This document shows, one piece after another, positions 42,617 through 56,316 of a stretch of DNA of 64,000 nt. Below the pieces are notes generated by a model. That model was not told the DNA's origin. It was given only the letters and a program-made list of their open reading frames with translations, and searched no databases. The stretch is from assembly GCF_014202505.1 (NCBI RefSeq), contig NZ_JACHGW010000002.1, forward strand, positions 1,178,001-1,242,000. Direction: 5' to 3'. Both the position numbers and the translations under genes were made by a program. Each line of letters begins with the position of its first letter. The stretch's first letter is position 1. This DNA comes from Armatimonas rosea. Lineage in GTDB: Bacteria > Armatimonadota > Armatimonadia > Armatimonadales > Armatimonadaceae.

Positions 42617-43891
42617 TTATTCTGCCGGGCTATAGACAACCCGGACCTTGCGCACGCGCCGCCCCGTGGTCTCCATCACCGTGAGCTGTGCCTCGCCGTA
42701 GGCCACCTGATCGCCCACCCGTGGGTTGCCATTGGTCTGGGTGAGCACCCAGCCACCCACGGTCTCCACCTCGGGCTCCTGCTCTGGGCCGGTGAGCTCC
42801 AGCAGGCGCTCCAGCTTCTCCAGCGGCATGCGCCCATCCACTTGGTAGGTGCCATCTGCCGTGGTCTCGATCTCCGGGCGGGTCGGGTCACGCTCGTCCA
42901 TGATGTCCCCGACAATCTCTTCGAGGATATCTTCCAGGGTGACAATGCCCGCTGTACCGCCAAACTCGTCCACCACGACCGCCATGTGCTGGCGCTGGCG
43001 CTGGAGCTCGCGCAGGAGCTGGTCGATCGGCTTGGTCTCCGGCACACGGGGCAGGTCGATGACGATACTCAGTAGGTCTCCGCTCTGGAAGCGTAGCAGG
43101 TCCCGGATATGGATCATCCCGATGATATCGTCGGTGGAGCCCTCCTCACAGAGCGGGAAGCGCGTGTAGCCCGAGTTCTCGGCGACCTTGCGGTTCTCAT
43201 TGAGCGTCCGGTCCGTAGAGAGGAAGACGATATCGGGGCGCGGGACCATGATCTCCTTGGCCTGTCGGTGCGCGAAGTCCAGTACCCGGTGGAGTAGCCC
43301 CACTTCTTCCTCACCGAGCTCACCGCCCTCGCCGCTCTGCTCGACAATCAGCCGAATCTCCGCCTCCGAGTGCGTCTCGTCGTCTTCGTGGCCGCTCTTG
43401 TAGCCAAAGGGGCGCAGGATCAGCGACGACAGCTTGCCCATGGCGGCGAGGGGGAGCCGGCAGATACGGTAGAAAAGGTCGAGTGGGACAATGGTCTTGA
43501 GCAGGATCTTCTCGGCGTCTTTGATGGCCATCGTGGTGGGCACCAGCTCGCCCAGCACGAACTCGATCAGGGTGACCAACAAAATGACGATCAAAGACGC
43601 AACCCAGACCGGAAGAGAGTGGAGTATGGGCTGGAGCAGCCCATGGATCGCTTCGTCCCCGACCTTGCCCAGCACCAGCGCACAGACCATCACCCCAAAC
43701 TTGGTGGCGTGCAGGTAGTGGGAGACATGGCGCGAGGCCTCAAGCGCACGCTCGGCGCCAAACACTTTACGAGCCGCCAGCTCGTCCAGGCGGGTCGTGC
43801 GAACCTTGACCAGCGCCAGCTCTGCCGCCACAAAAAAAGCGGTTAAAAAGACAAGCAGGAGGGCCAGGAGCAGCTTTAATAAGTTATCCAC
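42617..43891 (-). CDS. CorC/CNNM transporter-like protein (hemolysin C family)
   Basis: 424 aa from GTG 43891, 18 nt after a TATAAT box; the frame opens further upstream (to 44074) but that would precede the promoter. Four membrane helices in a CNNM DUF21 domain (about 1-190, FFVAAELALVKVRTTRLDEL, TLIEFVLGELVPTTMAIKDA), two CBS domains (about 205-325) and a C-terminal CorC_HlyC domain (about 335-424, YQVDGRMPLEKLERLL). Family members handle Mg2+ or related ions. Divergent from the substrate-binding lipoprotein gene. Confidence 0.9.
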   Translation of the reverse strand: MDNLLKLLLALLLVFLTAFFVAAELALVKVRTTRLDELAARKVFGAERALEASRHVSHYLHATKFGVMVCALVLGKVGDEAIHGLLQPILHSLPVWVASLIVILLVTLIEFVLGELVPTTMAIKDAEKILLKTIVPLDLFYRICRLPLAAMGKLSSLILRPFGYKSGHEDDETHSEAEIRLIVEQSGEGGELGEEEVGLLHRVLDFAHRQAKEIMVPRPDIVFLSTDRTLNENRKVAENSGYTRFPLCEEGSTDDIIGMIHIRDLLRFQSGDLLSIVIDLPRVPETKPIDQLLRELQRQRQHMAVVVDEFGGTAGIVTLEDILEEIVGDIMDERDPTRPEIETTADGTYQVDGRMPLEKLERLLELTGPEQEPEVETVGGWVLTQTNGNPRVGDQVAYGEAQLTVMETTGRRVRKVRVVYSPAE

Positions 43892-43976
43892 GGATTTTAG
43901 ACGGCCTTCATTATACCAGAGATGCATCTTCCCTGCCCTAGAGCGTTGAAACCGGCATTTAAGAAGGGCGAGCGGA

Positions 43977-43982
43977 TACAAT
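43977..43982 (+). promoter_or_regulatory. -10 box, leaderless start of the SBP-selenoprotein unit
   Basis: TACAAT ends 7 nt before the ATG at 43990; no Shine-Dalgarno. Confidence 0.65.
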
Positions 43983-43989
43983 TTTAGCC

Positions 43990-44982
43990 ATGACTCGCTC
44001 TCAATTTCTTGGACTGACCAGCGCACTCCTCCTCTCCGGCTGCACCCCGAAGGCTCCCCAGGGTGGGGGAGCACCGGGGCGGGAGACGCTTGAGGTAGGC
44101 TTCTTGCCCGTGACCTGCCACCTGACCTGCCCCGTGACCGACTTCGCCTCGCACACCACCACGACGGGAACGACGTTCGAGTCCCGGCGCTTTACGGACT
44201 GGCCGACGGTCTCCGATGCCCTCCGCACGGGGGCGCTCAAGGCGACTTTTATGATCGCGCCCATGGCCATGAAGCTCCGTGAGGATGGGGTTCCCTGCAA
44301 GATTGTCTATCTTGGGCACCGCGATGGCTCGACCGTCATGGTGCGCAAGGACGATCCCGCTAAGTCCCTGGCCGATCTCAAGGGCAAGACCATGGCGATC
44401 CCTAGCAAGTTCTCCAACCAGTACCTGGTGCTCCGCAAGCTCATGGAGGACCAGGGGCTCAAAGAGGACGACCTGAAGTTTGTGGAGATGCCCCCGCCGG
44501 ACATGCCCACCGCGCTGGCCCAGAAGTCCATCGACTCGTACTTTGTGGGCGAGCCCCACGCCGCCAAGGCCGAGCTCGATGGCACGGGACGCGTCCTCTA
44601 CCATGCCAAGGACATCTGGCCCCAGTTCATCTCTTGTGTCCTCGTGGTCCGCGACGACCTCGCGAAAGAGAAGCCGGAGGTGGTGAAAGACCTTGTCCGC
44701 GGAATCGCTCAGTCCGGGGAGTGGGCCGAGACTCACCGCGACGAGGCCGCGAAGGTGGCCGCGCCCAAGTTTAAGCAGAAGGAGCAGATCATCAAGTTTG
44801 TCCTCAACGACCCCGGTCGCGTGAGCTACCGCCAGCTCACCCCCAGCGACCCGGAGATGCAAAAAATTGTCGAGATGGCGGTCAAGGCCAAGATCCTCAA
44901 GGCCCCGCTCCCTCTCACCGACTTCCTCGACCGCTCCTTCATCCCCGAGAAGATCGAGGCCGTAAAGCTCGATGTGAAGTAG
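43990..44982 (+). CDS. NMT1/NrtA-like substrate-binding lipoprotein
   Basis: 330 aa. Lipoprotein signal (MTRSQFLGLTSALLLSGC). The fold is periplasmic-binding type II of the NMT1/NrtA/SsuA group: VGFLPVTCHLTCPVTDFASH at the start of the binding lobe, then ALKATFMIAPMAMKL, GKTMAIPSKFSNQYLVLRK and YFVGEPHAAKAEL. The Cys pair in TCHLTCP is unusual. There is no permease or ATPase beside it. The gene leads a tight unit with the selenoprotein gene 2 nt downstream. Confidence 0.85.
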   Translation: MTRSQFLGLTSALLLSGCTPKAPQGGGAPGRETLEVGFLPVTCHLTCPVTDFASHTTTTGTTFESRRFTDWPTVSDALRTGALKATFMIAPMAMKLREDGVPCKIVYLGHRDGSTVMVRKDDPAKSLADLKGKTMAIPSKFSNQYLVLRKLMEDQGLKEDDLKFVEMPPPDMPTALAQKSIDSYFVGEPHAAKAELDGTGRVLYHAKDIWPQFISCVLVVRDDLAKEKPEVVKDLVRGIAQSGEWAETHRDEAAKVAAPKFKQKEQIIKFVLNDPGRVSYRQLTPSDPEMQKIVEMAVKAKILKAPLPLTDFLDRSFIPEKIEAVKLDVK

Positions 44983-44984
44983 CC

Positions 44985-49435
<4,451 letters not shown>

Positions 49436-49506
49436 CCCCCACACGTGGGGAAACGAAAGGAAAGCCTCGCTGCCCCTACGCCGGGTGGGGGACGCGGGGG
49501 AGAAAT

Positions 49507-50295
49507 ATGGCAATTTTAGAATCGTTGTTTGGTTTAGAAGGTAAGGTCGCGCTGGTGACGGGCGCGAGTGGTGGCATTGGCTCGGCGATTGCGCGGGCGT
49601 ACGCCGAGGCAGGAGCGACCGTGGTCCTCAACGGAACCCGCCGCGAGAAGCTGGAGGCGCTGGCGGAGGAGATCGGGCTCCCCGACAAGACCGTGATCAT
49701 GCCCGCCGACCTCTCCACCCGCGAGGCCTGCCTGAGCCTGATCGCGCAGATCGAGAGCGAGCTGGGGCGGCTGGACATCCTGGTCAACAACGCCGGGATC
49801 AACCGCCGCAAGCCGGTCACGGACTTCACCGAGGACGACTACCGGACGATCCTCTCCGTGAACCTGGACGGGGTCTTCTTCCTCTCCCAGGCGGCCCACC
49901 CGCTGCTGAAGAAGAGCGGTGGTGGCAAGATCATCCAGATCGGCTCGATGACCAGCTATATCGGCCTGGGAAATGTGGCGGTCTATGGCATGACCAAGTC
50001 CGCGATCGGGCAGCTCTCCAAGACCCTGGCGGTGGAGTGGGCCAAGGACAATATCCAGGTCAACTGCCTCTGCCCCGGCTTTATTGTCACGCCCCTCACC
50101 GAGGCCGGGATGTTCTCAGACACCAAGAAGGTCAACTGGCTCCTGAGCCGCATCCCCGCGCACCGCCCCGGAACCCCCGCCGATCTGATCGGGACCGCCC
50201 TGCTCCTCGCCTCGCCCGCCTCGGCCTATATCACCGGGCAGCTGATCGCGATCGACGGTGGCTTCCTCGCTGGCGGGAGCTGGGACAACCCGTAG
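49507..50295 (+). CDS. Short-chain dehydrogenase/reductase (gluconate 5-dehydrogenase-like)
   Basis: 262 aa. Cofactor motif TGASGGIG at about 19-26, the NNAG motif (VNNAGINRR), catalytic Tyr160 and Lys164 (VYGMTKSAIG), with Ser in IQIGSMTSYIG. Ends GQLIAIDGGFLAGGSWDNP, the classical SDR C-terminus. Length and pattern resemble gluconate 5-dehydrogenase or KduD-like sugar-acid reductases, fitting the sugar-degradation neighbours; exact substrate inferred. Shine-Dalgarno ggggaga upstream. Confidence 0.88.
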   Translation: MAILESLFGLEGKVALVTGASGGIGSAIARAYAEAGATVVLNGTRREKLEALAEEIGLPDKTVIMPADLSTREACLSLIAQIESELGRLDILVNNAGINRRKPVTDFTEDDYRTILSVNLDGVFFLSQAAHPLLKKSGGGKIIQIGSMTSYIGLGNVAVYGMTKSAIGQLSKTLAVEWAKDNIQVNCLCPGFIVTPLTEAGMFSDTKKVNWLLSRIPAHRPGTPADLIGTALLLASPASAYITGQLIAIDGGFLAGGSWDNP

Positions 50296-50297
50296 CC

Positions 50298-51224
50298 GTG
50301 CGGAAATCCGCAACACTCCCCGAGGGACCCGGCCTCGCGGCTGCCTTTCCCGGCGACCGCGGGATTGCCCGCCATCCCTCGGTGGTGCTCGCGGAGGACT
50401 TCGAAAACGCAACCCTGGCGTCGCTGGGTAAGACCTGGTCGGATATCTCCAACAAGGGCGGCAAGCCCCTGGTGCTGGAGACCGATCCCGGCACCAGGAG
50501 GCGTGTCCTCAAGATCACGGCGACCCTGGGGCAGGACAGTGGAGGACATCTCTTCACGCTCCTGCCTCAGGCCGCTGAGACTCTCTTTGCGCGCTTCTAT
50601 GTCCGCTTCGAGCCCGATGCGGACTATATCCATCACTTTGTCTGGATGGGGGGCCACAACCCCGGCACGCGCTGGCCCAACCCCCAGGCGGGGAGCCGGC
50701 CCCAAGGCGACGACCGCGTGGCGGTGGGGATCGAGCCCTATGGGGATAGTGGCCGCTTCGCCGCACCCGGTGCGTGGAACTTCTATACCTACTGGCACGA
50801 GATGAAAAAGAGCGGCGATGGCAAGTTCTGGGGGGCAGCGATCGCGCCCGAGACCAAGCCGCTCCTGGTCCCCCGTGGGCGCTGGCAGTGTGTCGAGTTC
50901 ATGATAAAGCTCAACTCTCGCCCGGAAAAGTCCGACGGTGCGCTGGCGCTCTGGCTCGACGGTAAGCTTGCGATGCATGTCGCCCCCGGTGTCCGGCGTG
51001 GTCCCTGGACCGGCCTTGGCTTCACCCTCCCCGAGACCGGCGGTGAGCCCTTTGAAGGCTTTCGCTGGCGGACGAGCAAGGACCTGCTCCTCAACTACTT
51101 CTGGCTGGAGCACTATGTCACGGAGGAGGCGCTACGCCGTAACAAGAGCCGCCTCAAGCCCACCAACGCGGTCTGGTTCGATGATATCGTCGTTGCCTCA
51201 GAGTACATCGGGCCGCGATCCTAG
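50298..51224 (+). CDS. Lamin-G/concanavalin-like protein, possible polysaccharide lyase
   Basis: 308 aa from GTG 50298, 2 nt after the SDR stop; an open frame extends upstream inside the SDR gene and is rejected. No signal peptide is visible from this start. The body is a jelly-roll-like series of strands (VVLAEDFENATL, LFARFYVRFEPDADYIHHFVW, WQCVEFMIKLNSRPEKSDGALALWLDGKLAMHV, VWFDDIVVASEYIG). This pattern is typical of ConA-like polysaccharide lyases and lamin-G domains in polysaccharide-degrading bacteria. Catalytic residues cannot be assigned. Translation is probably coupled to the SDR. Confidence 0.75.
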   Translation: MRKSATLPEGPGLAAAFPGDRGIARHPSVVLAEDFENATLASLGKTWSDISNKGGKPLVLETDPGTRRRVLKITATLGQDSGGHLFTLLPQAAETLFARFYVRFEPDADYIHHFVWMGGHNPGTRWPNPQAGSRPQGDDRVAVGIEPYGDSGRFAAPGAWNFYTYWHEMKKSGDGKFWGAAIAPETKPLLVPRGRWQCVEFMIKLNSRPEKSDGALALWLDGKLAMHVAPGVRRGPWTGLGFTLPETGGEPFEGFRWRTSKDLLLNYFWLEHYVTEEALRRNKSRLKPTNAVWFDDIVVASEYIGPRS

Positions 51225-51338
51225 GCCGGCGCACGGTGCTGGGGAGTGGGAAAATAAACAAAAATAAACACTCGGAATTCTGTAACTTTTCCTGGCTAGG
51301 ACTGTCTGAGGGGGGACAAGAGGGAGAGAAGGAGAAAA

Positions 51339-51411
<73 letters not shown>

Positions 51412-51582
51412 TGAAACTCCAGCTGGTTGGCTGGCCTGCCGATTATATCACGACACGGAAAAAAAATCTCACCCTAGTAGCAATTCGAGGGAACTTTCTT
51501 AAAGAGACTTCGTACTATTAGGGAAGAATTTAGCAGGGAGTCGCCACCTACTATTCTGGGGGAACCCAAGGGGGCACGCAAG

Positions 51583-52083
51583 ATGCTGGTGATGGAAACT
51601 ACACAAATACAAGAAGAAGAGATCGTCCTGACGGCACAGGGGCGACAGCGTATCGAAGAAGAGCTGGATCGTCTGGTTACCGTAGAGCGGCACGAGGTCG
51701 CAGCGCGTATCCGGGACGCTAAGGACTATGGAGAGCTCACCGAGAATGCGGAGTACGAGGCGGCCAAGAATGCCCAGGCATTTGTTGAGGGGCGAATCAT
51801 CGACCTCAAGAGTATCCTGGTGCGGGCACGGGCGCTGCGCTACGAAGACATTCCCACGGACTATGTCGGGCTAGGGGGGATTGTCACGATCCAGGACAAG
51901 GACTTCGGCGATGACTGGACCGTCACCCTGGTCTCGTCGTTTGAGGCCGACCCGGACAACGACCTGCTCTCCGACGAGTCTCCGATTGGGAAGGCGCTGC
52001 TTCGAAAGCGGGTCGGGGACACCGTTGAGGTGAAGACCCCGGATGGGATCATCCGCTACGAGATCACCTCGATCACCAAGTAG
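51583..52083 (+). CDS. greA: Transcript cleavage factor GreA
   Basis: 166 aa. N-terminal coiled coil (about 10-85) with the cleavage-active tip Asp-Tyr-Gly-Glu-Leu-Thr-Glu-Asn-Ala-Glu-Tyr in AKDYGELTENAEYEAAK, then the FKBP-like C-terminal domain (about 90-166, GGIVTIQDKDFGDDWTVTLV, SPIGKALLRKRVGDTVEV). It rescues backtracked RNA polymerase by inserting the acidic tip into the secondary channel. Start 51583 has gggggc 9 nt upstream; an in-frame ATG at 51592 is an alternative. Confidence 0.96.
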   Translation: MLVMETTQIQEEEIVLTAQGRQRIEEELDRLVTVERHEVAARIRDAKDYGELTENAEYEAAKNAQAFVEGRIIDLKSILVRARALRYEDIPTDYVGLGGIVTIQDKDFGDDWTVTLVSSFEADPDNDLLSDESPIGKALLRKRVGDTVEVKTPDGIIRYEITSITK

Positions 52084-52098
52084 CCCTCTCACAAGCCA

Positions 52099-53838
52099 CT
52101 AAGGCCGCAGGCCGCTTATCCGAGCAAGGAGAGCGGCCTGCTGTGGTTTTGGGCGTGGCAGAGGGCGCAGTCGGTACGAGCGCGACTCCTCCTTCCCTAG
52201 CACCACATTGACGGTGTACTGCTCGCCGCCTCGCTGGTAGCGTAGCGTGAGGGAGTCGCCGGGGACCCGCTGCGCGAGGAGACCCCCTTGGAGATCGTCG
52301 AGGCCCAGCAAGAGATCCCCTGCACGGAGCCCCGCCTGCGCCGCCGGTCCCTGCGGCACCACGGACTTGAGACGAATCTGACCTGCCGCGGCTGCCTCCC
52401 AGGTGAGCCCCAGGGTCGCGGTCTCTGTCACGGACTCATCCACAAAGATTCCGCCCGCCTCCAGAGTCTCCTTGATGGGGAGCTCCTCCGTGGAGCGCAG
52501 GGCACGGTTGAAGAACGCAGAGAGGTCTGCCCCGGCGAGCCGCGCGGCCGTGCGCTCGATCTCACCGTCGCTGTAGCCCCGACCGGTCTTCTGGCACTGG
52601 GCGAGGAGCGCCTTGAGGACATCCTCCAGCCCCACACGGTTCTCTGTCCTGCGGCGCAGCTCGGTATCGAGCAGCAGTCCCACCACCAGGCCCTTGTTGT
52701 AGTAGGAGAGCCCCCCGTAGCCCTCGGACTCGTTCTCGCTCTCCCAGACCTTGAGCGAGGTCTCCTCCAAGGTCACCTGGTGGCGCGCCGGGTTGCACAT
52801 GAGCTGGGTGAGCTGCTCGGCCTGGTAGCCCAGCCAGAAGCGCTGGGTCGCAAGCCCCGCCTCCACGACCACCCGTGGCGCGAAGTAGTCCGTGACCCCC
52901 TCGGCAAACCAGAGGTCTTTGACCCGCACGGGGCGCGTGTAGTCAAAGGGGCCCAGGGCTGCGGGACGAATCCGCTTGACGTTCCAGGCGTGGATAAACT
53001 CATGGGCCACAATGGCGAAGTTATCGCCATCGGGTCGGTCTAGGTTGGAGGGATCGATCCTAAGAACCGTGCAATTGAGGTGCTCCAGCCCGCCGGAGAA
53101 GCCTCCCTCGTTGGCAAAGTGAAAGAAAAAGCTGTAGCGCTCAAAGGGGGGACCGCCGAGGAGCTTGATACCTGCCTGAGCGATCTTAAAGACGCCGTCG
53201 GCCCAGCGGCGGTAACGCGCGGGTTCCCCTCCAACCATGACGACCGAGACGGGAACTCCCTCGATGGTCTGCTGGTAGCGGGTGAAGGTGCCTAGCTCGG
53301 CGGGCTGGTCGATGAGCGTATCGTAGTTGGGCGCAGTGAACTGGTGCGGCTGGCCTGGAACCGGGGTATTGGCACTGGCGACCTCCCAGCCCTCAGGAAC
53401 CGTGTAGCGCACCGAGCAAGGGGTCTCTTTGCCCTCGACCACATAGGCGAGGGTCGCCGGTCCTGGGACAAAGCCATGCTTCTGGTCGAGGTAGGGCTCA
53501 AAGAACCCAAAGCCGGTGTCGCTTGCCTTGACATCGTAGGAAAACGTCACCGCTTTACTGCCCTTGACGGCGACTTGCCAGGTGCGGGCATCGAGCTGTT
53601 GGACGGTGAGTGGGCTCTGATTGGGGCCTTGGACGGCGAAGTGGCTGAGGTTGCGCTCGTTGCCGCGCAGGACATACCAGCCCGGTGTCCAAGCGGGGAG
53701 CTGAAAGGTGAGTGTCTGGGTGCCTTCTGTGAGCCCTTCGGCACGCAGGGAGACATGGAGGCGTCTCTCTTGGGTATCCGCTACCGTGACCGTGTAGGCG
53801 ACATGCGCAGGGGGAGCGGGCAGGGCCGGAGCACTCAT
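52099..53838 (-). CDS. M61 peptidase with PDZ domain, no signal peptide
   Basis: 579 aa. The N-terminal M61 region (about 1-200) precedes the zinc site HEFIHAWNVKRIRP (HExxH) with third ligand Glu in FAEGVTDYF. A PDZ-like domain sits at the end (about 465-545, QIRLKSVVPQGPAAQAGLRAG, then LLLGLDDL). Family members cleave glycyl aminopeptide substrates. The start (MSAPALPAPPAHVAYTVTV) carries no signal peptide. The stop of the sigma factor gene overlaps its start by 4 nt, so it is in that operon. A second M61 copy lies at 62097 with a signal peptide but no PDZ. Confidence 0.9.
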   Translation of the reverse strand: MSAPALPAPPAHVAYTVTVADTQERRLHVSLRAEGLTEGTQTLTFQLPAWTPGWYVLRGNERNLSHFAVQGPNQSPLTVQQLDARTWQVAVKGSKAVTFSYDVKASDTGFGFFEPYLDQKHGFVPGPATLAYVVEGKETPCSVRYTVPEGWEVASANTPVPGQPHQFTAPNYDTLIDQPAELGTFTRYQQTIEGVPVSVVMVGGEPARYRRWADGVFKIAQAGIKLLGGPPFERYSFFFHFANEGGFSGGLEHLNCTVLRIDPSNLDRPDGDNFAIVAHEFIHAWNVKRIRPAALGPFDYTRPVRVKDLWFAEGVTDYFAPRVVVEAGLATQRFWLGYQAEQLTQLMCNPARHQVTLEETSLKVWESENESEGYGGLSYYNKGLVVGLLLDTELRRRTENRVGLEDVLKALLAQCQKTGRGYSDGEIERTAARLAGADLSAFFNRALRSTEELPIKETLEAGGIFVDESVTETATLGLTWEAAAAGQIRLKSVVPQGPAAQAGLRAGDLLLGLDDLQGGLLAQRVPGDSLTLRYQRGGEQYTVNVVLGKEESRSYRLRPLPRPKPQQAALLARISGLRP

Positions 53839-54695
53839 ACCCGTCGCCGGGGACGTCTCCGTGGGGTGGGAGGGACGGGTTCCTCCGAGAGCAGGTCCTT
53901 GAGGTGGCGCAGCGCGCGCTGCTGGAGGCGTGAGACATGCATCTGGGAGATATTGAGCCGCTGGGCGATCTTGGCTTGGCTGAGCTCGTCGTAGAAGCGC
54001 AGAGAGATCACCTCACGCTCGCGGTCTCCAAGGGCATTGAGCGCCCCGCGCAGGTCGCCGTAGCGCTCGAACTCGTTCAGGAGCCGGTCGGGTTGCCCGA
54101 CAATATCCTGCATTGAGGCACCTTCGGTGGGGGTGCCGGTCTCGAGGTAGGTGTCTAGGGAGAGGAGGTTGCCCACCTCCTGAGACTCCATGGCGAGCAG
54201 GATGTGCTCCTCAGAGACATCGAGGCGGATCGCCATCTCCTGTGGGGTAGGGGTTCGACCGAGCGCTAGGGTCAGCTCCGTGGCGACCCGGCGGATCGCC
54301 TGCTGGAGCTCCTGGAGCCAGCGTGGAATCTTGATCCCCACGGCCTTATCGCGGAAGTAGCGGCGGATCTCTCCCAGGATGGTCGGGGTGGCGTAGGTGG
54401 AGAAGCGCGTCCCTTGCGACGGATCGTAGCGGTCGAGGGCATTGATCAGCCCGATCGTCCCGACCTGGATCAAGTCCTCCAGGGGCTCGTCGCCGCCGGC
54501 AAAGCGGGCCGCAATCGAGCGAACCAGGCGCTGGTGCTGGAGGATGAGCGCATCGCGAAGCTCGGGGTTGCGGGTGATGGCGTACTCGTAGGAGAGGCGC
54601 TCCAGCTCCCCCGAGGAGATAAACTCTCGGAGCACGGGAGGCAAGGGACCGGCATACGACCGGGTTGGGTTATTGAGTACGCTGTGCATGGCCAT
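53835..54695 (-). CDS. RNA polymerase sigma factor, SigB/SigF/SigG type
   Basis: 286 aa. Region 2 is DLIQVGTIGLINALDRYDPSQGTRFSTYATPTILGEIRRYFRD (split in the protein by no gap), region 3 follows, and region 4 ends in SQAKIAQRLNISQMHVSRLQ. The ILGEIRRYFRDK...IPRWLQ pattern marks the group-3 SigB/SigF type of stress or sporulation sigma. A basic tail (PRRRPRRRV) is added. It could read the alternative-looking two-block element at 27121 and 33126; that is a guess. TAGAAT lies 8 nt before the ATG. Confidence 0.92.
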   Translation of the reverse strand: MAMHSVLNNPTRSYAGPLPPVLREFISSGELERLSYEYAITRNPELRDALILQHQRLVRSIAARFAGGDEPLEDLIQVGTIGLINALDRYDPSQGTRFSTYATPTILGEIRRYFRDKAVGIKIPRWLQELQQAIRRVATELTLALGRTPTPQEMAIRLDVSEEHILLAMESQEVGNLLSLDTYLETGTPTEGASMQDIVGQPDRLLNEFERYGDLRGALNALGDREREVISLRFYDELSQAKIAQRLNISQMHVSRLQQRALRHLKDLLSEEPVPPTPRRRPRRRV

Positions 54696-54783
54696 CTAAA
54701 CCGATTCTATCCTACACGAAAAAGTTTCCGTATTAAGAGATTTCACACTGCCAACTATTGCACACCTCGTCGGACTACGGGAA

Positions 54784-55782
54784 TTAGTGCATCTCCGACG
54801 AGTGCCCGGGGAAGGCCTTGGACGCGGGGTCTAGGAAGGTCTTGGCGAAGTTGGCCGCGGTTCCTGCCTCCCCAACACCCGTGGCAATGAGCTTGAGCTT
54901 GCCGACATAGCTACAGATATCCCCCGCGGAGTAGACCCCGATAATATTGGTGCGCATCGTGCTGTCTACCTTGATGGTGTTTTTCTCCAGGGCGAGCCCC
55001 CACTCTTTGATGGGGCCAAGGTTGGTCAAGAAGCCCAGGTTGAGCAGGACCTCATCACACTCGACCCGCTCCTCTTCGCCCGTGCGGTTGTCGAAGATCG
55101 TCACCGCCTCCAGGTGCTCCTCCCCGTGCAGGGCCTTGAGCTCATAGAACGTACGCAGCTCGACACTCTCGAGATCCTGGACTTTTTGGATGGAGTCTTC
55201 GTGAGCTTTGAAGCGGTCGGAGCGGTGGATCTGGATACAGGACGCCGCGCTGGGGCCGAGTGCTAGGGACCAGTCAAAGGCCGAGTCGCCGCCCCCGACA
55301 ATCACCAAGCGCTTACCCTTGAGCGAGGCCGGATCGGTGACAAAGTAGTGCACCCCGAGGCCCTCAAGGCGATCCAGATCAGGGATATCCATCTTACGGG
55401 GAAGAAACGCTCCCACACCCGCCGCCAGCAAGACCGTCTTGCTGTAGTGGACCGCACCCTTATCCGTGGTGAGCTGCAGGTAGCCCCCCGCCGCAGTATC
55501 GTCCCCGACCCGCTCCAGCCCCACGACCTTCTCACTCAGGCAGAGGGTCGGGTTGTACTGCAATGCCTGATCGGCAAACTGTGCGACCAGGTCCTTTGCC
55601 AGCACCTTGGGGAAGCCACCCACATCGTAGATATACTTCTCCGGGTAGAGTGCCGAGAGCTGGCCCCCAAGCTGTGGCATCGAGTCGATCAGCTTGGTGC
55701 GCATCTGCCGCAGGCCCGCGTAGAAGGCCCCGAAAAGCCCCGTCGGTCCGCCGCCAATAATCGTAAAGTCGTAGAGATCCAT
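54784..55782 (-). CDS. Ferredoxin/flavodoxin-NADP reductase, YumC/TrxR-like
   Basis: 332 aa. FAD site GGGPTGLFGAFYAG at residues ~10-23, second nucleotide site GGGDSAFDW near 165, and a C-terminal GDICSYVGKLKLIATGVGEA that closes the FAD pocket. The redox CxxC of thioredoxin reductases is absent, so this matches the YumC-type ferredoxin-NADP reductase. It supplies electrons to ferredoxin-dependent reactions in the cytoplasm. TATAAT on the minus strand (55844-55849). Confidence 0.9.
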   Translation of the reverse strand: MDLYDFTIIGGGPTGLFGAFYAGLRQMRTKLIDSMPQLGGQLSALYPEKYIYDVGGFPKVLAKDLVAQFADQALQYNPTLCLSEKVVGLERVGDDTAAGGYLQLTTDKGAVHYSKTVLLAAGVGAFLPRKMDIPDLDRLEGLGVHYFVTDPASLKGKRLVIVGGGDSAFDWSLALGPSAASCIQIHRSDRFKAHEDSIQKVQDLESVELRTFYELKALHGEEHLEAVTIFDNRTGEEERVECDEVLLNLGFLTNLGPIKEWGLALEKNTIKVDSTMRTNIIGVYSAGDICSYVGKLKLIATGVGEAGTAANFAKTFLDPASKAFPGHSSEMH

Positions 55783-55797
55783 AGGTTAAACAGACGC

Positions 55798-55834
55798 AAA
55801 AAGCCGCGCATCCCACTCTCGGGTGCGCGGCTTT
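55798..55834 (-). terminator. Intrinsic terminator of the PEP-CTERM gene
   Basis: Minus-strand stem: aaagccgcgca paired with tgcgcggcttt (11 bp), extended by ccc/ggg past a one-base bulge, followed by a T-run. It lies between the PEP-CTERM gene and the ferredoxin-NADP reductase gene. Confidence 0.75.
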
Positions 55835-55867
55835 GCTGATCCGATTATATCACATCTCGCAATGTCG

Positions 55868-56254
55868 TTATTTTTTCCGTCGGCGAAGCCCCAAGCCTCC
55901 CAGCATAAACAGTCCTAAGGTTGCCGGCTCGGGGACCGACTGGGCGCGGGAGCGGTGGGTTGCTGGCGCACCGGACGAGGTTGTTGTGCTGGTGCTCGTG
56001 GTCAAGGTCGGGCTCATAAGCGGAGTGACCACGATGGGGTCTTTTTTATCTCCCCACTGGACCCTGTCTTTGGGGTCGGTGGGCGCGGGCGTGGCCTCCG
56101 TGAGCGTCGCCTCCGTGAGCGCAGGGAGTTTGATCTTCAGGGACTTAGCGCCATTGGTAAGGGTCTGGGCATGAGCAACCCCAAAGAGCCCTGTGGAAAG
56201 GAGGGTTAGACTGAGCAAGATTCGGAGAGTGATGCGTTTCATTAAAAACATCAT
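55868..56254 (-). CDS. PEP-CTERM sorted secreted protein
   Basis: 128 aa from ATG 56254. Signal peptide ends AHAQ. The central part is Thr/Ser/Pro-rich (PLMSPTLTTSTSTTTSSG) and likely glycosylated. The C-terminus is a full PEP-CTERM tail: VPEPATLGLFMLGGLGLRRRKK, with the Pro-Glu-Pro motif, one membrane segment and basic end, which exosortases cut. No exosortase gene is in this window. Start supported by a TATAGA box (56260-56265) 5 nt upstream; ATG 56239 is an alternative. Confidence 0.85.
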   Translation of the reverse strand: MMFLMKRITLRILLSLTLLSTGLFGVAHAQTLTNGAKSLKIKLPALTEATLTEATPAPTDPKDRVQWGDKKDPIVVTPLMSPTLTTSTSTTTSSGAPATHRSRAQSVPEPATLGLFMLGGLGLRRRKK

Positions 56255-56316
56255 GGATATCTATAGGCTTTACCCTTAGGGAGTGTGTAGATAAACACGT
56301 AGTTTTACCGTAAAAG

